From positions 1-40,301 of the forward strand of contig CAIYMY010000171.1 in NCBI GenBank assembly GCA_903927465.1: DNA of 40,301 nucleotides, written 5' to 3'. How positions within the stretch are numbered: position 1 is the first letter of the stretch; each line of letters opens with the position of its first letter. The translations under genes and the position numbers were made by a program. This DNA is from an uncultured Rhodospirillales bacterium (GTDB lineage: Bacteria; Pseudomonadota; Alphaproteobacteria; Acetobacterales; Acetobacteraceae). The notes under the pieces were generated by a model. It worked only from the letters and a program-made list of their open reading frames with translations. It made no database searches and was not told the origin of the DNA. Below, one piece after another: positions 17,228-24,455 of the stretch.

Positions 17228-17354
17228 CGTTTTTCGTGATTTACTTCATAAAATTCAGTAACTTAACCGCCTATAGCGCGCTGAAAGACCGGGTTGCCCA
17301 TGGCCGCAAAAGTGCATCTGTATCTGTCAATCAAATCGTTCTAGTCTGACTGTC

Positions 17355-19034
17355 ATGGCTTCGGAGCATAAACGGGAGGGGGCTGCCGCCGCCGCGCTTC
17401 TAGCGCGGGAAGCGAAGGCATTGAGGGGGCGGCTCTACGGGCCGGTCCTGCTTGGCCTTGCCTTGGCGCTTGCCGCCGTGGCGCAGGCGCTGCTGATCGC
17501 CCGCCTGCTGGCCGCGCTTTTGGGCGGAGCCCCGGCTTCCTGGGCGGATTTCATCGGCGCGGGGGCGCTCGCCTTGATCATGGCGGGGCTTGGTATCGCC
17601 CAGGAACGCGCCCAAACCGCCGCCGGGGAAGAAGCCAAAGCGAGCCTCCGCGCCCGCATCTTCGCGCGCCTTTTGGCGCAAGGCCCCACGGATCAGCGCC
17701 CGGTTGGGGAGAAAAGCGCGCTGGTGGTGGAACGTGTCGAAGCGATGGAAGGCTATTTCGCGCGCTGGATGCCGGCTGCCATCATCGCTGTCGTGGCGCC
17801 GCTGCTGATTGCCGGTTGTGCCGCGTTCTTTGATCCGATGAGCGGGCTTATCCTGCTAGTGGCGGGCCTCCTGGTGCCGGTGGCGCAGGCAGTTTCCGGC
17901 ATTGGCGCGGCGCAGGCCAGCCGGCGCCAATTCGCATCACTGCAACGGCTTTCTGGGCGCTTTTTGGATCGCATGCGCGGCCTGCCCGTTCTGGTGCTGT
18001 TCAATCAACAACATGCGGAAACCCAAAGGCTTGCCGCGGCGGCCGAGGAATTGCGTCAGCGCACCATGCGCGTGCTGCGCGTTGCCTTCATTTCCTCGGG
18101 CGCCATGGAATTGATCGCCGCCGCCGCGCTGGCGTGCCTTGCCATTCGTCATGGCGCAGTGCTGACCGGCGCGCATCCTGATCCTGTGATGGCGTTTTTC
18201 GTGGTGCTGCTGGTGCCGGTTTTCTTTCTGCCGCTGCGCTCCTTCGCCGCTGCTTATCATGAACAGCTTGGCGCGCGCGGCGCCGCGGCGGACCTCGCCC
18301 CCTTGCTGAACCAACCGGAAGAAACCGGGCTGTTGCTGGAAGAAGTGCCGCCCAAGGTCACCATCACCTTCCAGGATGTGCGGCTTTCCTATGACCCTTC
18401 GCGCGCGCCCGCCTTGGATGGGCTTTCGTTTCGTGTGCTTGCCGGTGAGACGCTGTTGCTGACGGGCGCATCAGGCGCGGGCAAAACTTCAGCGCTACGT
18501 ATCCTGATGGGATTCGCCCGGCCCGAATCGGGGCGCGTTGCGATCAATGGCCAAGACGCCATGCTGCTGAAGCCTTCCGAATTGCGGCGCCTGTCATCCT
18601 ATGTCGGGCAGCGCGCGCATTTGTTCCGCGCCACATTGCGCGAAAACATTCGCCTGGCACGGGCTGATGCGGATGATGCAGCGGTGCTCGCCGCCGCTGA
18701 AGCCGCGCAGGTAATGGATTTTGTGCGTGACCTGCCGCAGGGGTTGGATACGCTGATCGGCGAAGGCGGCTTCGGGCTTTCCGGCGGCCAGGCGCAGCGC
18801 GTGGCGCTGGCGCGGGCGTTTTTGCGGGATACGCCCTTGGTGCTTTTGGATGAACCCACCGCGCATCTTGATCCGGGTACCGAGGCTTCCGTGCTGGATG
18901 CGCTGCGCCGGCTTTGCGTGGGCCGCACCGCCATTATCGCCACCCATGCCAAGGCGGCACGATCCTATTTCGGCCAAAGGCTGGAAATCGCTGATGGGCG
19001 CGCCCAGGGAAGCAGGCTCGCGGGGAATGATTAG
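17355..19034 (+). CDS. cydD: CydD, thiol exporter ABC subunit for cytochrome bd assembly
   Basis: 559-residue fused membrane-ATPase half transporter. CydDC exports glutathione and cysteine to the periplasm and is required for assembly of cytochrome bd oxidase. About six hydrophobic segments occupy residues ~30-320; the ATPase domain has Walker A GASGAGKT, signature LSGGQAQ, Walker B LVLLDEP and an H-loop His in ATHAK. The start ATG 17355 lacks a clear ribosome site. It is followed after 3 nt by cydC. Assignment as CydD rather than another ABC half rests on the CydC partner and overall pattern. The cydAB genes are not in this window. Confidence 0.92.
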   Translation: MASEHKREGAAAAALLAREAKALRGRLYGPVLLGLALALAAVAQALLIARLLAALLGGAPASWADFIGAGALALIMAGLGIAQERAQTAAGEEAKASLRARIFARLLAQGPTDQRPVGEKSALVVERVEAMEGYFARWMPAAIIAVVAPLLIAGCAAFFDPMSGLILLVAGLLVPVAQAVSGIGAAQASRRQFASLQRLSGRFLDRMRGLPVLVLFNQQHAETQRLAAAAEELRQRTMRVLRVAFISSGAMELIAAAALACLAIRHGAVLTGAHPDPVMAFFVVLLVPVFFLPLRSFAAAYHEQLGARGAAADLAPLLNQPEETGLLLEEVPPKVTITFQDVRLSYDPSRAPALDGLSFRVLAGETLLLTGASGAGKTSALRILMGFARPESGRVAINGQDAMLLKPSELRRLSSYVGQRAHLFRATLRENIRLARADADDAAVLAAAEAAQVMDFVRDLPQGLDTLIGEGGFGLSGGQAQRVALARAFLRDTPLVLLDEPTAHLDPGTEASVLDALRRLCVGRTAIIATHAKAARSYFGQRLEIADGRAQGSRLAGND

Positions 19035-19037
19035 GCC

Positions 19038-20702
19038 ATGACCGCTGATCTTTTCCGCGTGCTGAGGCTTTGGCTGGAACGCTCTGGCTGGTTGGTGGTG
19101 GGGATTATCGTCACGGTGATCTCGGCGCTGGCGGGCGTTGCTTTGCTCGCTTTCGCGGGCAAGTTGGTGGCGGCATCGGTGGGTGGCGCGGAAAGTGCGG
19201 CACTGGCGACGGCAGGCGTGATTGCGCTGCTGTGGTTGCGCCCTTTGATCCTGCTCAGGCCCATCATGCGCTATCTGGAAAGGCTCGCGACACATGAAGC
19301 GACTTTCCGCGCCTTGGCCGATATGCGCGTGTGGTTTTTTGGGCGCCTGGCTGAACGCCTGCCGACCGGGCTTGGCTTGCGTCGCGCGGGGGATTTGCTT
19401 GGGCGCCTGGTTGCGGATGTGGAAGCGCTTGATGGGCTTTATCTGCGCGCGCTGGTGCCGGCGGCGGCTTCCATCGCCGTGGTGCTGGCGATTGCGCTGA
19501 TCCTGGGCGCTGCGGACCCCTGGCTTGCCGTGGTGGTGGCACTGCCACTGACTGCGGCTTTGGTGCTGCCGTTGTTGCTGGCGCCGGATGCGGCGCGGAC
19601 GGCAGAAGCAACCTCCCGCGCGCAGGGTGCGCTCCGCAACGCGACGGTGGACCCGCTGACCGGGCTTGAAGACACGCTGGCCGCGAATGGCGAAAAGCGC
19701 GCACTGGCGCGGGTGGCCCAGGAAGACAGGGCGCTATCAGGCGCACAGCGCGCCTTGGCACGCCGCGCTGCCTGGGGCGGGGCGGCGGGCGCTTTGCTCA
19801 CGCAAGTGGCGCTATTGGCCGCGCTTGGGTGGACCATGCTGGCCGGGCAGCCCGGCATGGCGGCGGGGGTGCTTGCTGTGTTCCTGGCAATTGCAGCGGC
19901 TGAGGCTTTGGGGCTGATGCCGCGCGCTGGCGCTGCGGTGGCGGCGGCAGCGGCGGGTGCGCGGCGCCTGTTTGAAGCGGCTGATGCGGCGGAACCCGTG
20001 CCCGATCCAGCTTCGCCCAGCGCAGCGCCTTCGGGCCATGCGCTGGTGTTGCGTGATGTGGTGTTTTCCTGGGCGCCTGATCGGCCCCTCGTGTTTGATG
20101 GGCTTGATCTTGATGTGCCGGAGGGCGCGCGCATTGCGCTGCTGGGGCCTTCGGGCACCGGCAAATCCACACTCGCCGCGCTATTGCTGAAATTCGCCGC
20201 ACCCCAGCAGGGCAGCATCACTTTGGGCGGTGTTGAGATAGCGACGCTTCCCGCTGCGGTTCTGCGCGATCGTATTGCTTGGCTCACGCAGGATGCACGG
20301 CTGTTTGATGACAGCATCGCCGCCAATCTGCGCCTGGCCGCGCCCGAGGCTGATGACGCTGCGCTTTGGCGCGCCTTGGACCGCGCGCGCATTGGCGATG
20401 TGGTGCGCGCTTTGCCGGAAGGGCTTGAGACGCAATGCGGTGAGGCAGGGGCGCGGTTTTCGGGCGGTCAGGCGCGGCGCATTGCACTGGCGCGCGCGCT
20501 GCTTTCGCCCGCGCCCGTGCTGATTTTGGATGAACCGGCTGCCGGGCTGGATGCCGCGACGGAACGCGCCTTCATGGAAACGCTGGATGAAGCCACTGCC
20601 GGACGCAGCGTGATCCTGATTCTGCATCGGCTGACCGGGGTGGAACGGCCAAGCCGCATTCTGCGCCTGGTGGGTGGCAAGGCTATTGCGGCGACGGGGT
20701 GA
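19038..20702 (+). CDS. cydC: CydC, partner subunit of the CydDC thiol exporter
   Basis: 554-residue half transporter. Membrane domain (~15-320) begins with the CydC-like ERSGWLVVGI and includes RYLERLATHEATFRALADMR, a typical CydC segment; ATPase domain has Walker A GPSGTGKS, signature FSGGQARR, Walker B VLILDEP and H-loop LHRLTGVER. Forms the heterodimer with CydD in the inner membrane. ATG 19038 lies 3 nt after the cydD stop, with GGGGA just upstream. Right after its stop the sequence passes into the remnant of a deoxyribosyltransferase-like gene, so the operon ends here; I see no terminator hairpin with a T-run. Confidence 0.92.
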   Translation: MTADLFRVLRLWLERSGWLVVGIIVTVISALAGVALLAFAGKLVAASVGGAESAALATAGVIALLWLRPLILLRPIMRYLERLATHEATFRALADMRVWFFGRLAERLPTGLGLRRAGDLLGRLVADVEALDGLYLRALVPAAASIAVVLAIALILGAADPWLAVVVALPLTAALVLPLLLAPDAARTAEATSRAQGALRNATVDPLTGLEDTLAANGEKRALARVAQEDRALSGAQRALARRAAWGGAAGALLTQVALLAALGWTMLAGQPGMAAGVLAVFLAIAAAEALGLMPRAGAAVAAAAAGARRLFEAADAAEPVPDPASPSAAPSGHALVLRDVVFSWAPDRPLVFDGLDLDVPEGARIALLGPSGTGKSTLAALLLKFAAPQQGSITLGGVEIATLPAAVLRDRIAWLTQDARLFDDSIAANLRLAAPEADDAALWRALDRARIGDVVRALPEGLETQCGEAGARFSGGQARRIALARALLSPAPVLILDEPAAGLDAATERAFMETLDEATAGRSVILILHRLTGVERPSRILRLVGGKAIAATG

Positions 20703-20715
20703 AGCCGGTCAGGCG

Positions 20716-20803
20716 CTACTTCTTCATCCCTGCCAAATGCGCCACACAGTGCGCAAAGCCTTGCAGGTCGCGCCAGAGCGCCACTTCATCCACCGGGTTC
20801 ACC
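20716..20803 (-). pseudogene. 3-prime remnant of a deoxyribosyltransferase-like gene
   Basis: The minus strand reads VNPVDEVALWRDLQGFAHC then VAHLAGMKK and a TAG stop, closely matching the end of the intact gene at 21694-22260 (VNPVEEAARWRDLHGFACC, VAHLVSLNIKK). The stop codon is kept but everything upstream is missing: after the base matching 21787 the sequence jumps to an internal part of the neighbouring hydrolase gene. The differences are mostly conservative, as between related species rather than random decay. Confidence 0.85.
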
Positions 20804-20888
20804 CTACCCTATGGCGACGACGAGGGGGAGAAATTTGACCTTTTCCTGCCGTCCAATACTGCCGCTATACCTACCGCATTGTTCACTT
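20804..20888 (+). pseudogene. Internal remnant of an alpha/beta hydrolase gene
   Basis: The plus strand reads LPYGDDEGEKFDLFLPSN and then TAAIPTALF, matching residues ~41-67 of the intact hydrolase (LAYGAGEREKLDLFLPPN, AEAAPTALF; DNA from 22426). It lacks the start, the nucleophile, and everything after the TALF position, where similarity stops. It is joined directly to the transferase remnant on its left; about 640 bases of the intact arrangement are missing at the junction. Confidence 0.85.
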
Positions 20889-20986
20889 TTAGACATGACT
20901 TGTAAACTGAATAAAAAAATGTTGACAATTAGGAAGAACTGGGATGATCATAGATAGAAAATTCGTGACCAGGAGGCAGAAAAGTC

Positions 20987-21526
20987 ATGATAGATTTAAT
21001 CAATCCAACCGCTCGCAACACAGATTTAAAGTTCCTGCATCCAGTTTTTCGAACGGCATTGACTGAGCTAATCTCTGATCTTCAGCGCCAAGAAATACCT
21101 CTATATGTTTTTGAAGCGACCAGAACGCCGGTGAGGCAGGCTTATCTTTTTGCCCAGGGGCGGACCCGACCCGGGCCTTTGGTTACCTATGCAGAGCCTT
21201 GGCGTTCCTATCACCAATTTGGACTTGCGGCAGACATGGTTTTTGGTGGTCCAGGGAAGTGGACGTGGAACGAACCGAAGAAAGGTATGTGGAAGAAATT
21301 CCATGAGCTCGCCAAGAAACGCGGATTGATGCCTCTTGATTTTGAGACACCGCACATTCAGCTCTCGGGAATGTCAAGCAATGCTCTGGCCGCGGGCCGG
21401 TTCCCAGATGGTGGCGATGAAACTTGGGCCGAAACGCTAGCAGGAATGATCGTTGCATGGGTAGGACAGCCCCTCGCTCCTCCGGCGCCCTCAATCTTTG
21501 AAAAGGCTCCTGTCGGCCCCATTTAG
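20987..21526 (+). CDS. M15-family peptidoglycan peptidase (VanY/CwlK-like)
   Basis: 179-residue protein with the M15 zinc-peptidase pattern: a TRTPVRQAYLFAQGRT segment (R46), SYHQFGLAADMVF giving the ligands H76 and D83, and TPHIQL giving H123. Such enzymes cut L-Ala-D-Glu or D-Ala-D-Ala bonds in peptidoglycan and are often phage endolysins. There is no signal peptide or membrane segment, so on its own it would stay in the cytoplasm. ATG 20987 has GGAGG 10 nt upstream. The gene and its upstream region are visibly A/T-richer and use rarer codons (TTA, ATA) than the neighbours, pointing to acquisition. No holin or other phage gene is beside it. The C-terminal tail is proline-rich (PLAPPAPSIF). 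Confidence 0.85.
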   Translation: MIDLINPTARNTDLKFLHPVFRTALTELISDLQRQEIPLYVFEATRTPVRQAYLFAQGRTRPGPLVTYAEPWRSYHQFGLAADMVFGGPGKWTWNEPKKGMWKKFHELAKKRGLMPLDFETPHIQLSGMSSNALAAGRFPDGGDETWAETLAGMIVAWVGQPLAPPAPSIFEKAPVGPI

Positions 21527-21542
21527 GCTCGCGGACAATCTG

Positions 21543-21598
21543 CCATATGACATTTCAGGCCGAGCGATTCCAATTGGCTTGAAATGCAACCCATATGA
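21543..21598. repeat. Third palindromic repeat copy, bounded by an 8-bp direct repeat
   Basis: Core 21551-21590: arms CATTTCA (21551-21557) and TGAAATG (21580-21586), inner part GCCGAGCG, ATTC, CAATTGGC matching the layout of the 12117-12160 copy with an imperfect inner stem. CCATATGA occurs directly on both sides (21543-21550 and 21591-21598), like a target-site duplication, though it contains the self-complementary CATATG and could be chance. The element lies just after the M15 peptidase gene and ~95 bases before the intact transferase gene. Confidence 0.6.
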
Positions 21599-21693
21599 AT
21601 CGAGAAGCATGGGGGCTCGAGCAACTTCAGCGCGTCTTTGATACCGCAAGCCTGCTACCTAAGTCGCAAGGCTGCATCGCACTCGGGTCAGGA

Positions 21694-22260
21694 CTACTTC
21701 TTGATGTTCAGCGATACCAAATGCGCGACACAGCACGCAAAGCCGTGCAGGTCCCGCCAGCGCGCGGCTTCTTCCACAGGGTTCACCACAAACACGCCAC
21801 CGGCCGCGGCGATGCCGCCATCAAGCATGAGGTTATCGGTCAGGCCGAAATCCTCGACCTCCATGCCATCGGCATCTTCCCAGGCGCCATTGGCGCGCCG
21901 ATGCACCGCGCCGCGCAAAGCCGCCAGACTGCGCATGGTGAAATTCCCCGGCGCATTGCTATAGCCCAGCACCGGCCGGCCAAGTGCGCGCATGAAGCCA
22001 AGCTCATAGGCCGTGCCGGGATCGGCCGAGGCACCGCGAAACGGCGTTAGATTAGCAATCAACGCATCGCAGCCCTGGATGTGCGCCTCATTGCCCAGGT
22101 AAATCCCCATCCAATCGGAATCGGCTTGGGGTGCGCCGGGCGCGGGGTCGGTCGGGAAAACGCCAATCATCCCGTGCTGGGCGCAAATGGCCTTCTTCGC
22201 CGCCGAGATGGCGTCTCGGTCAGCCAGAAACACCTCCGGTCCCGCCAGATATATCCGCAT
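21694..22260 (-). CDS. Nucleoside 2-deoxyribosyltransferase family protein
   Basis: 188-residue protein of the family that exchanges or hydrolyses the base of deoxynucleosides or nucleotides. Signature stretches: YLAGPEVF at the N-terminus (residues 4-11), CDALIANLTPFRGASADPGT (64-83) and AYELGFMRALGRPV with the likely catalytic E86. The C-terminal NPVEEA helix is also typical. ATG 22260 is divergent from the hydrolase gene at 22306, 45 nt apart. A partial relative of this same gene pair lies at 20716-20888. Real substrate unknown; in alphaproteobacteria this family is often annotated for salvage or housecleaning of nucleotides. Confidence 0.9.
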   Translation of the reverse strand: MRIYLAGPEVFLADRDAISAAKKAICAQHGMIGVFPTDPAPGAPQADSDWMGIYLGNEAHIQGCDALIANLTPFRGASADPGTAYELGFMRALGRPVLGYSNAPGNFTMRSLAALRGAVHRRANGAWEDADGMEVEDFGLTDNLMLDGGIAAAGGVFVVNPVEEAARWRDLHGFACCVAHLVSLNIKK

Positions 22261-22305
22261 CGCCCCGCCTTGCCTGTCATGGCTTTCCTATGCGCAGATA
22301 GGCGC

Positions 22306-23139
22306 ATGGATGCTGAACGGGAATACAATAATCGGGCCCGCGTGCCCGAAAGCGCTGAAATCATCGCCGGCTGGGCGCGGGATGCCGCTGCCTTCCGCGA
22401 AAGCGGGGTACGGGCAGAGTTGAACCTGGCCTATGGCGCGGGAGAACGGGAGAAGCTTGACCTATTCCTGCCACCCAATGCCGAGGCCGCGCCGACCGCA
22501 CTTTTCATCCATGGCGGCTATTGGCAAGCGCTGGATCGGTCCTTTGTCAGCCATTGCGCCCGCGGCCTGCTCGGCCAAGGGGTCGCGGTGGCGGTGCCAT
22601 CCTATGACCTCTGCCCGGCTGTGACCTTGGGGGAGATCGCCGAACAAATGCGCCGCGCCGCTGCCTTTCTGCATCGGCGCCGGGGCGGGCGGCTGCTGGC
22701 GGCGGGGCATTCCGCTGGCGGACAGCTTGCCGCGTTGCTGCTGGCGACCGATTGGCCCACCTTTCAGCCCGGCCTACCGGCGGGGATGGTCGGGGCCGCC
22801 TTGCCCGTCTCAGGCGTTTTTGAATTGGGGCCGCTGATGGGCACCAGTATTGCCCAGGCTTTGCGCCTGACGGGGGCTGACATTGCCACCCTATCGCCGC
22901 GCCTGCTGCCCCCACCAGTGTTTGAGGCGCTGCATGTGGTGGTGGGCGGGGCGGAGAGCGATGAGTTCATCCGCCAAAGCCGTGATTTCGCGACCCATTG
23001 GGGCGGCAGTTTTGAAGCCTTGCCCGACGCGAATCACTTCACCGTGCTGGACCCCTTCGCGGACCATGCCCATTCCTTGATGATTCGTGCTGGCAATATG
23101 GCGCGCCGCCTTGCCTTGCGCCCGGGCTTCGCGCAGTAA
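22306..23139 (+). CDS. Alpha/beta hydrolase, kynurenine formamidase-like
   Basis: 277-residue cytoplasmic hydrolase. HGGYW (69-73) forms the oxyanion hole, the nucleophile is S136 in GHSAGGQ, and D219 (ESDEF) and H244 (DANHF) complete a plausible triad. The HGGxW plus GxSAG pattern is that of arylformamidase (Bna7/AFMID type) and related esterases, so N-formylkynurenine is a possible but unproven substrate; no other kynurenine-pathway gene is nearby. I start at ATG 22306, preceded by AGATAGG; an in-frame ATG at 22279 has no ribosome site. It ends 35 nt before the ABC receptor gene and could be transcribed with it. Confidence 0.87.
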   Translation: MDAEREYNNRARVPESAEIIAGWARDAAAFRESGVRAELNLAYGAGEREKLDLFLPPNAEAAPTALFIHGGYWQALDRSFVSHCARGLLGQGVAVAVPSYDLCPAVTLGEIAEQMRRAAAFLHRRRGGRLLAAGHSAGGQLAALLLATDWPTFQPGLPAGMVGAALPVSGVFELGPLMGTSIAQALRLTGADIATLSPRLLPPPVFEALHVVVGGAESDEFIRQSRDFATHWGGSFEALPDANHFTVLDPFADHAHSLMIRAGNMARRLALRPGFAQ

Positions 23140-23174
23140 GAAGAAAGAGGCATTTCAACCGGGGAGGCTTAACA

Positions 23175-24356
23175 ATGAGCTCTTTTTCACGTCGTACCGC
23201 CATGGGCGGCGCCTTGGGGCTGCTGGCAGCGCCCGCCATTCTGCATGCGCAACCCGCGGGCGGGGTGAAGATCGGCCTGGTTGCCGTGCAAACCGGCCCG
23301 CAGGCGGCACTTGGCACGCAATTGCGCGATGGCTACCTGATGGGGCTTCGGCATCTGAATGGCCGGCTTGGTGGGCTGACCGCTGAGACCGTGATGATTG
23401 ATGATGAATTGCGCCCCGATGTGGCGGTGACGAAGGTGCGCACCGCTTTGGAACGGGACCGCTGCGATTTCATTGTGGGCGTTGTGTTTTCCAACATCCT
23501 GCAAGCCATCATTCGCCCAGTGACGGAAGCCAATACCTTCCTGATCAGCACCAATGCAGGGCCTTCCACCTTTGCTGGGCGCGGCTGCAATCCGTTTTTC
23601 TTCACCACTTCCTACAATAATGATCAGGTGCATTCCGTGATCGGCCAGGTCTGTGAAGACCAGGGCTATAAGCGCGTTTTCGTCATGGTGCCGAATTATC
23701 AGGCCGGGCGCGATGCGGTCGCCGGCTTCAAATCCCGCTTCAAGGGCGAAGTGGTGGATGAGGTTTATGTGCCGCTCACGCAGCTTGATTTCGCCGCTGA
23801 GCTCGCGAAGATCGCCGCCGCAAAGCCGGATGCAATTTTCACCTTCATGCCGGGTGGGCTTGGTGTGAATCTGGTGCGGCAATATCGTCAGGCGGGGCTC
23901 GCGCATATCCCGTTCCTGTCCACCTTCACGGTGGATGAGGCGACATTGCCCGCGCAGCAGGATTCGGCTGTTGGCTTCTTCTCCGCCGCGACTTGGGCGC
24001 CGAATATGGACAATGCGGCCAATCGCCGCTTCGTGACCGATTTCGAAGCCGCCTTTAATTACGTGCCCGCCAGCTATGCCGCGCAGGCTTATGACAGCAC
24101 GATGTTGCTCGATGCAGCCATTCGTCGTGCGGGTGGCCGCTTGGCCGATAAGGATGCGATTCGCGCTGGCTTGCGCGCCGCGGATTTCGCTTCCGTGCGC
24201 GGCAATTTCAAATTCGGCGTGAACCATTACCCGGTACAGGATTTCTGGCTGCTGCGCGTCGCCAAACGCACCGATGGCAAGTTCCAGACCGAAACGGTGC
24301 GCAAGGTGCTGGAAAACGACGTGGACCCCTGGGCCGCCGAATGCCGCATGCGCTAA
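23175..24356 (+). CDS. Branched-chain amino acid type ABC transporter, periplasmic receptor
   Basis: 393-residue type I periplasmic binding protein (Peripla_BP_6 class). The N-terminus is a Tat-like signal peptide (SFSRRTAM, hydrophobic stretch, cleavage probably after AILHA near residue 25). The mature part begins VKIGLVAVQTGPQA and has the classical SPB segments around VVFSNILQAIIRPV and ISTNAGPSTFAGRGC, ASYAAQAYDS and the end FKFGVNHYPVQDFWLLRV. ATG 23175 has a strong GGGGAGG site. Receptors of this group with this FKFGxNHYPVQDF ending often bind aromatic acids, short amides or other organic acids rather than leucine, so the ligand is open. First gene of the importer operon. Confidence 0.92.
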   Translation: MSSFSRRTAMGGALGLLAAPAILHAQPAGGVKIGLVAVQTGPQAALGTQLRDGYLMGLRHLNGRLGGLTAETVMIDDELRPDVAVTKVRTALERDRCDFIVGVVFSNILQAIIRPVTEANTFLISTNAGPSTFAGRGCNPFFFTTSYNNDQVHSVIGQVCEDQGYKRVFVMVPNYQAGRDAVAGFKSRFKGEVVDEVYVPLTQLDFAAELAKIAAAKPDAIFTFMPGGLGVNLVRQYRQAGLAHIPFLSTFTVDEATLPAQQDSAVGFFSAATWAPNMDNAANRRFVTDFEAAFNYVPASYAAQAYDSTMLLDAAIRRAGGRLADKDAIRAGLRAADFASVRGNFKFGVNHYPVQDFWLLRVAKRTDGKFQTETVRKVLENDVDPWAAECRMR

Positions 24357-24365
24357 ATTTTGCGC

Positions 24366-24404
24366 CTGATCCGCGAAGGTGGAACCACCGGAGCGGTGAA
24401 TCAG
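24366..24404 (+). promoter_or_regulatory. Hairpin after the receptor gene
   Basis: CTGATCCGC (24366-24374) can pair with GCGG...ATCAG (24393-24404), and inside it GGTGG AA CCACC (24378-24389) is a perfect small stem. It begins 9 nt after the receptor stop. Stems at this position commonly protect the receptor mRNA so that it is made in excess over the membrane parts; that role is inferred. Confidence 0.45.
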
Positions 24405-24410
24405 TCGCTC

Positions 24411-24455
24411 AAAGGAAGTTAGGGGATGATCTGTTAAGACGGATCATGCCCTAAC
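24411..24455 (+). promoter_or_regulatory. Ribosome site separated from the livH start by a long stem
   Basis: AAAGGAAG (24411-24418) is the only good ribosome site before livH. Between it and the GTG start (24456) lies a 13-bp stem with one mismatch: TTAGGGGATGATC (24419-24431) and GATCATGCCCTAA (24442-24454), 10-base loop. The same site is well placed for a 3-codon frame (ATG 24427, Ile, Cys, TAA). So either the stem folds and brings the site next to GTG, or the tiny frame is translated and controls livH. Confidence 0.5.

Noticed and set aside
17228-17354. FNR-type site (TTGAT-N4-ATCAA) in front of cydD
   Set aside because: Only the right half (ATCAA) is present; the left half does not match.
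20922-20950. Promoter for the M15 peptidase gene from the TTGACA hexamer
   Set aside because: The bases 16-18 nt downstream (around TGATCA) match a -10 box poorly, so I do not list it as a promoter.
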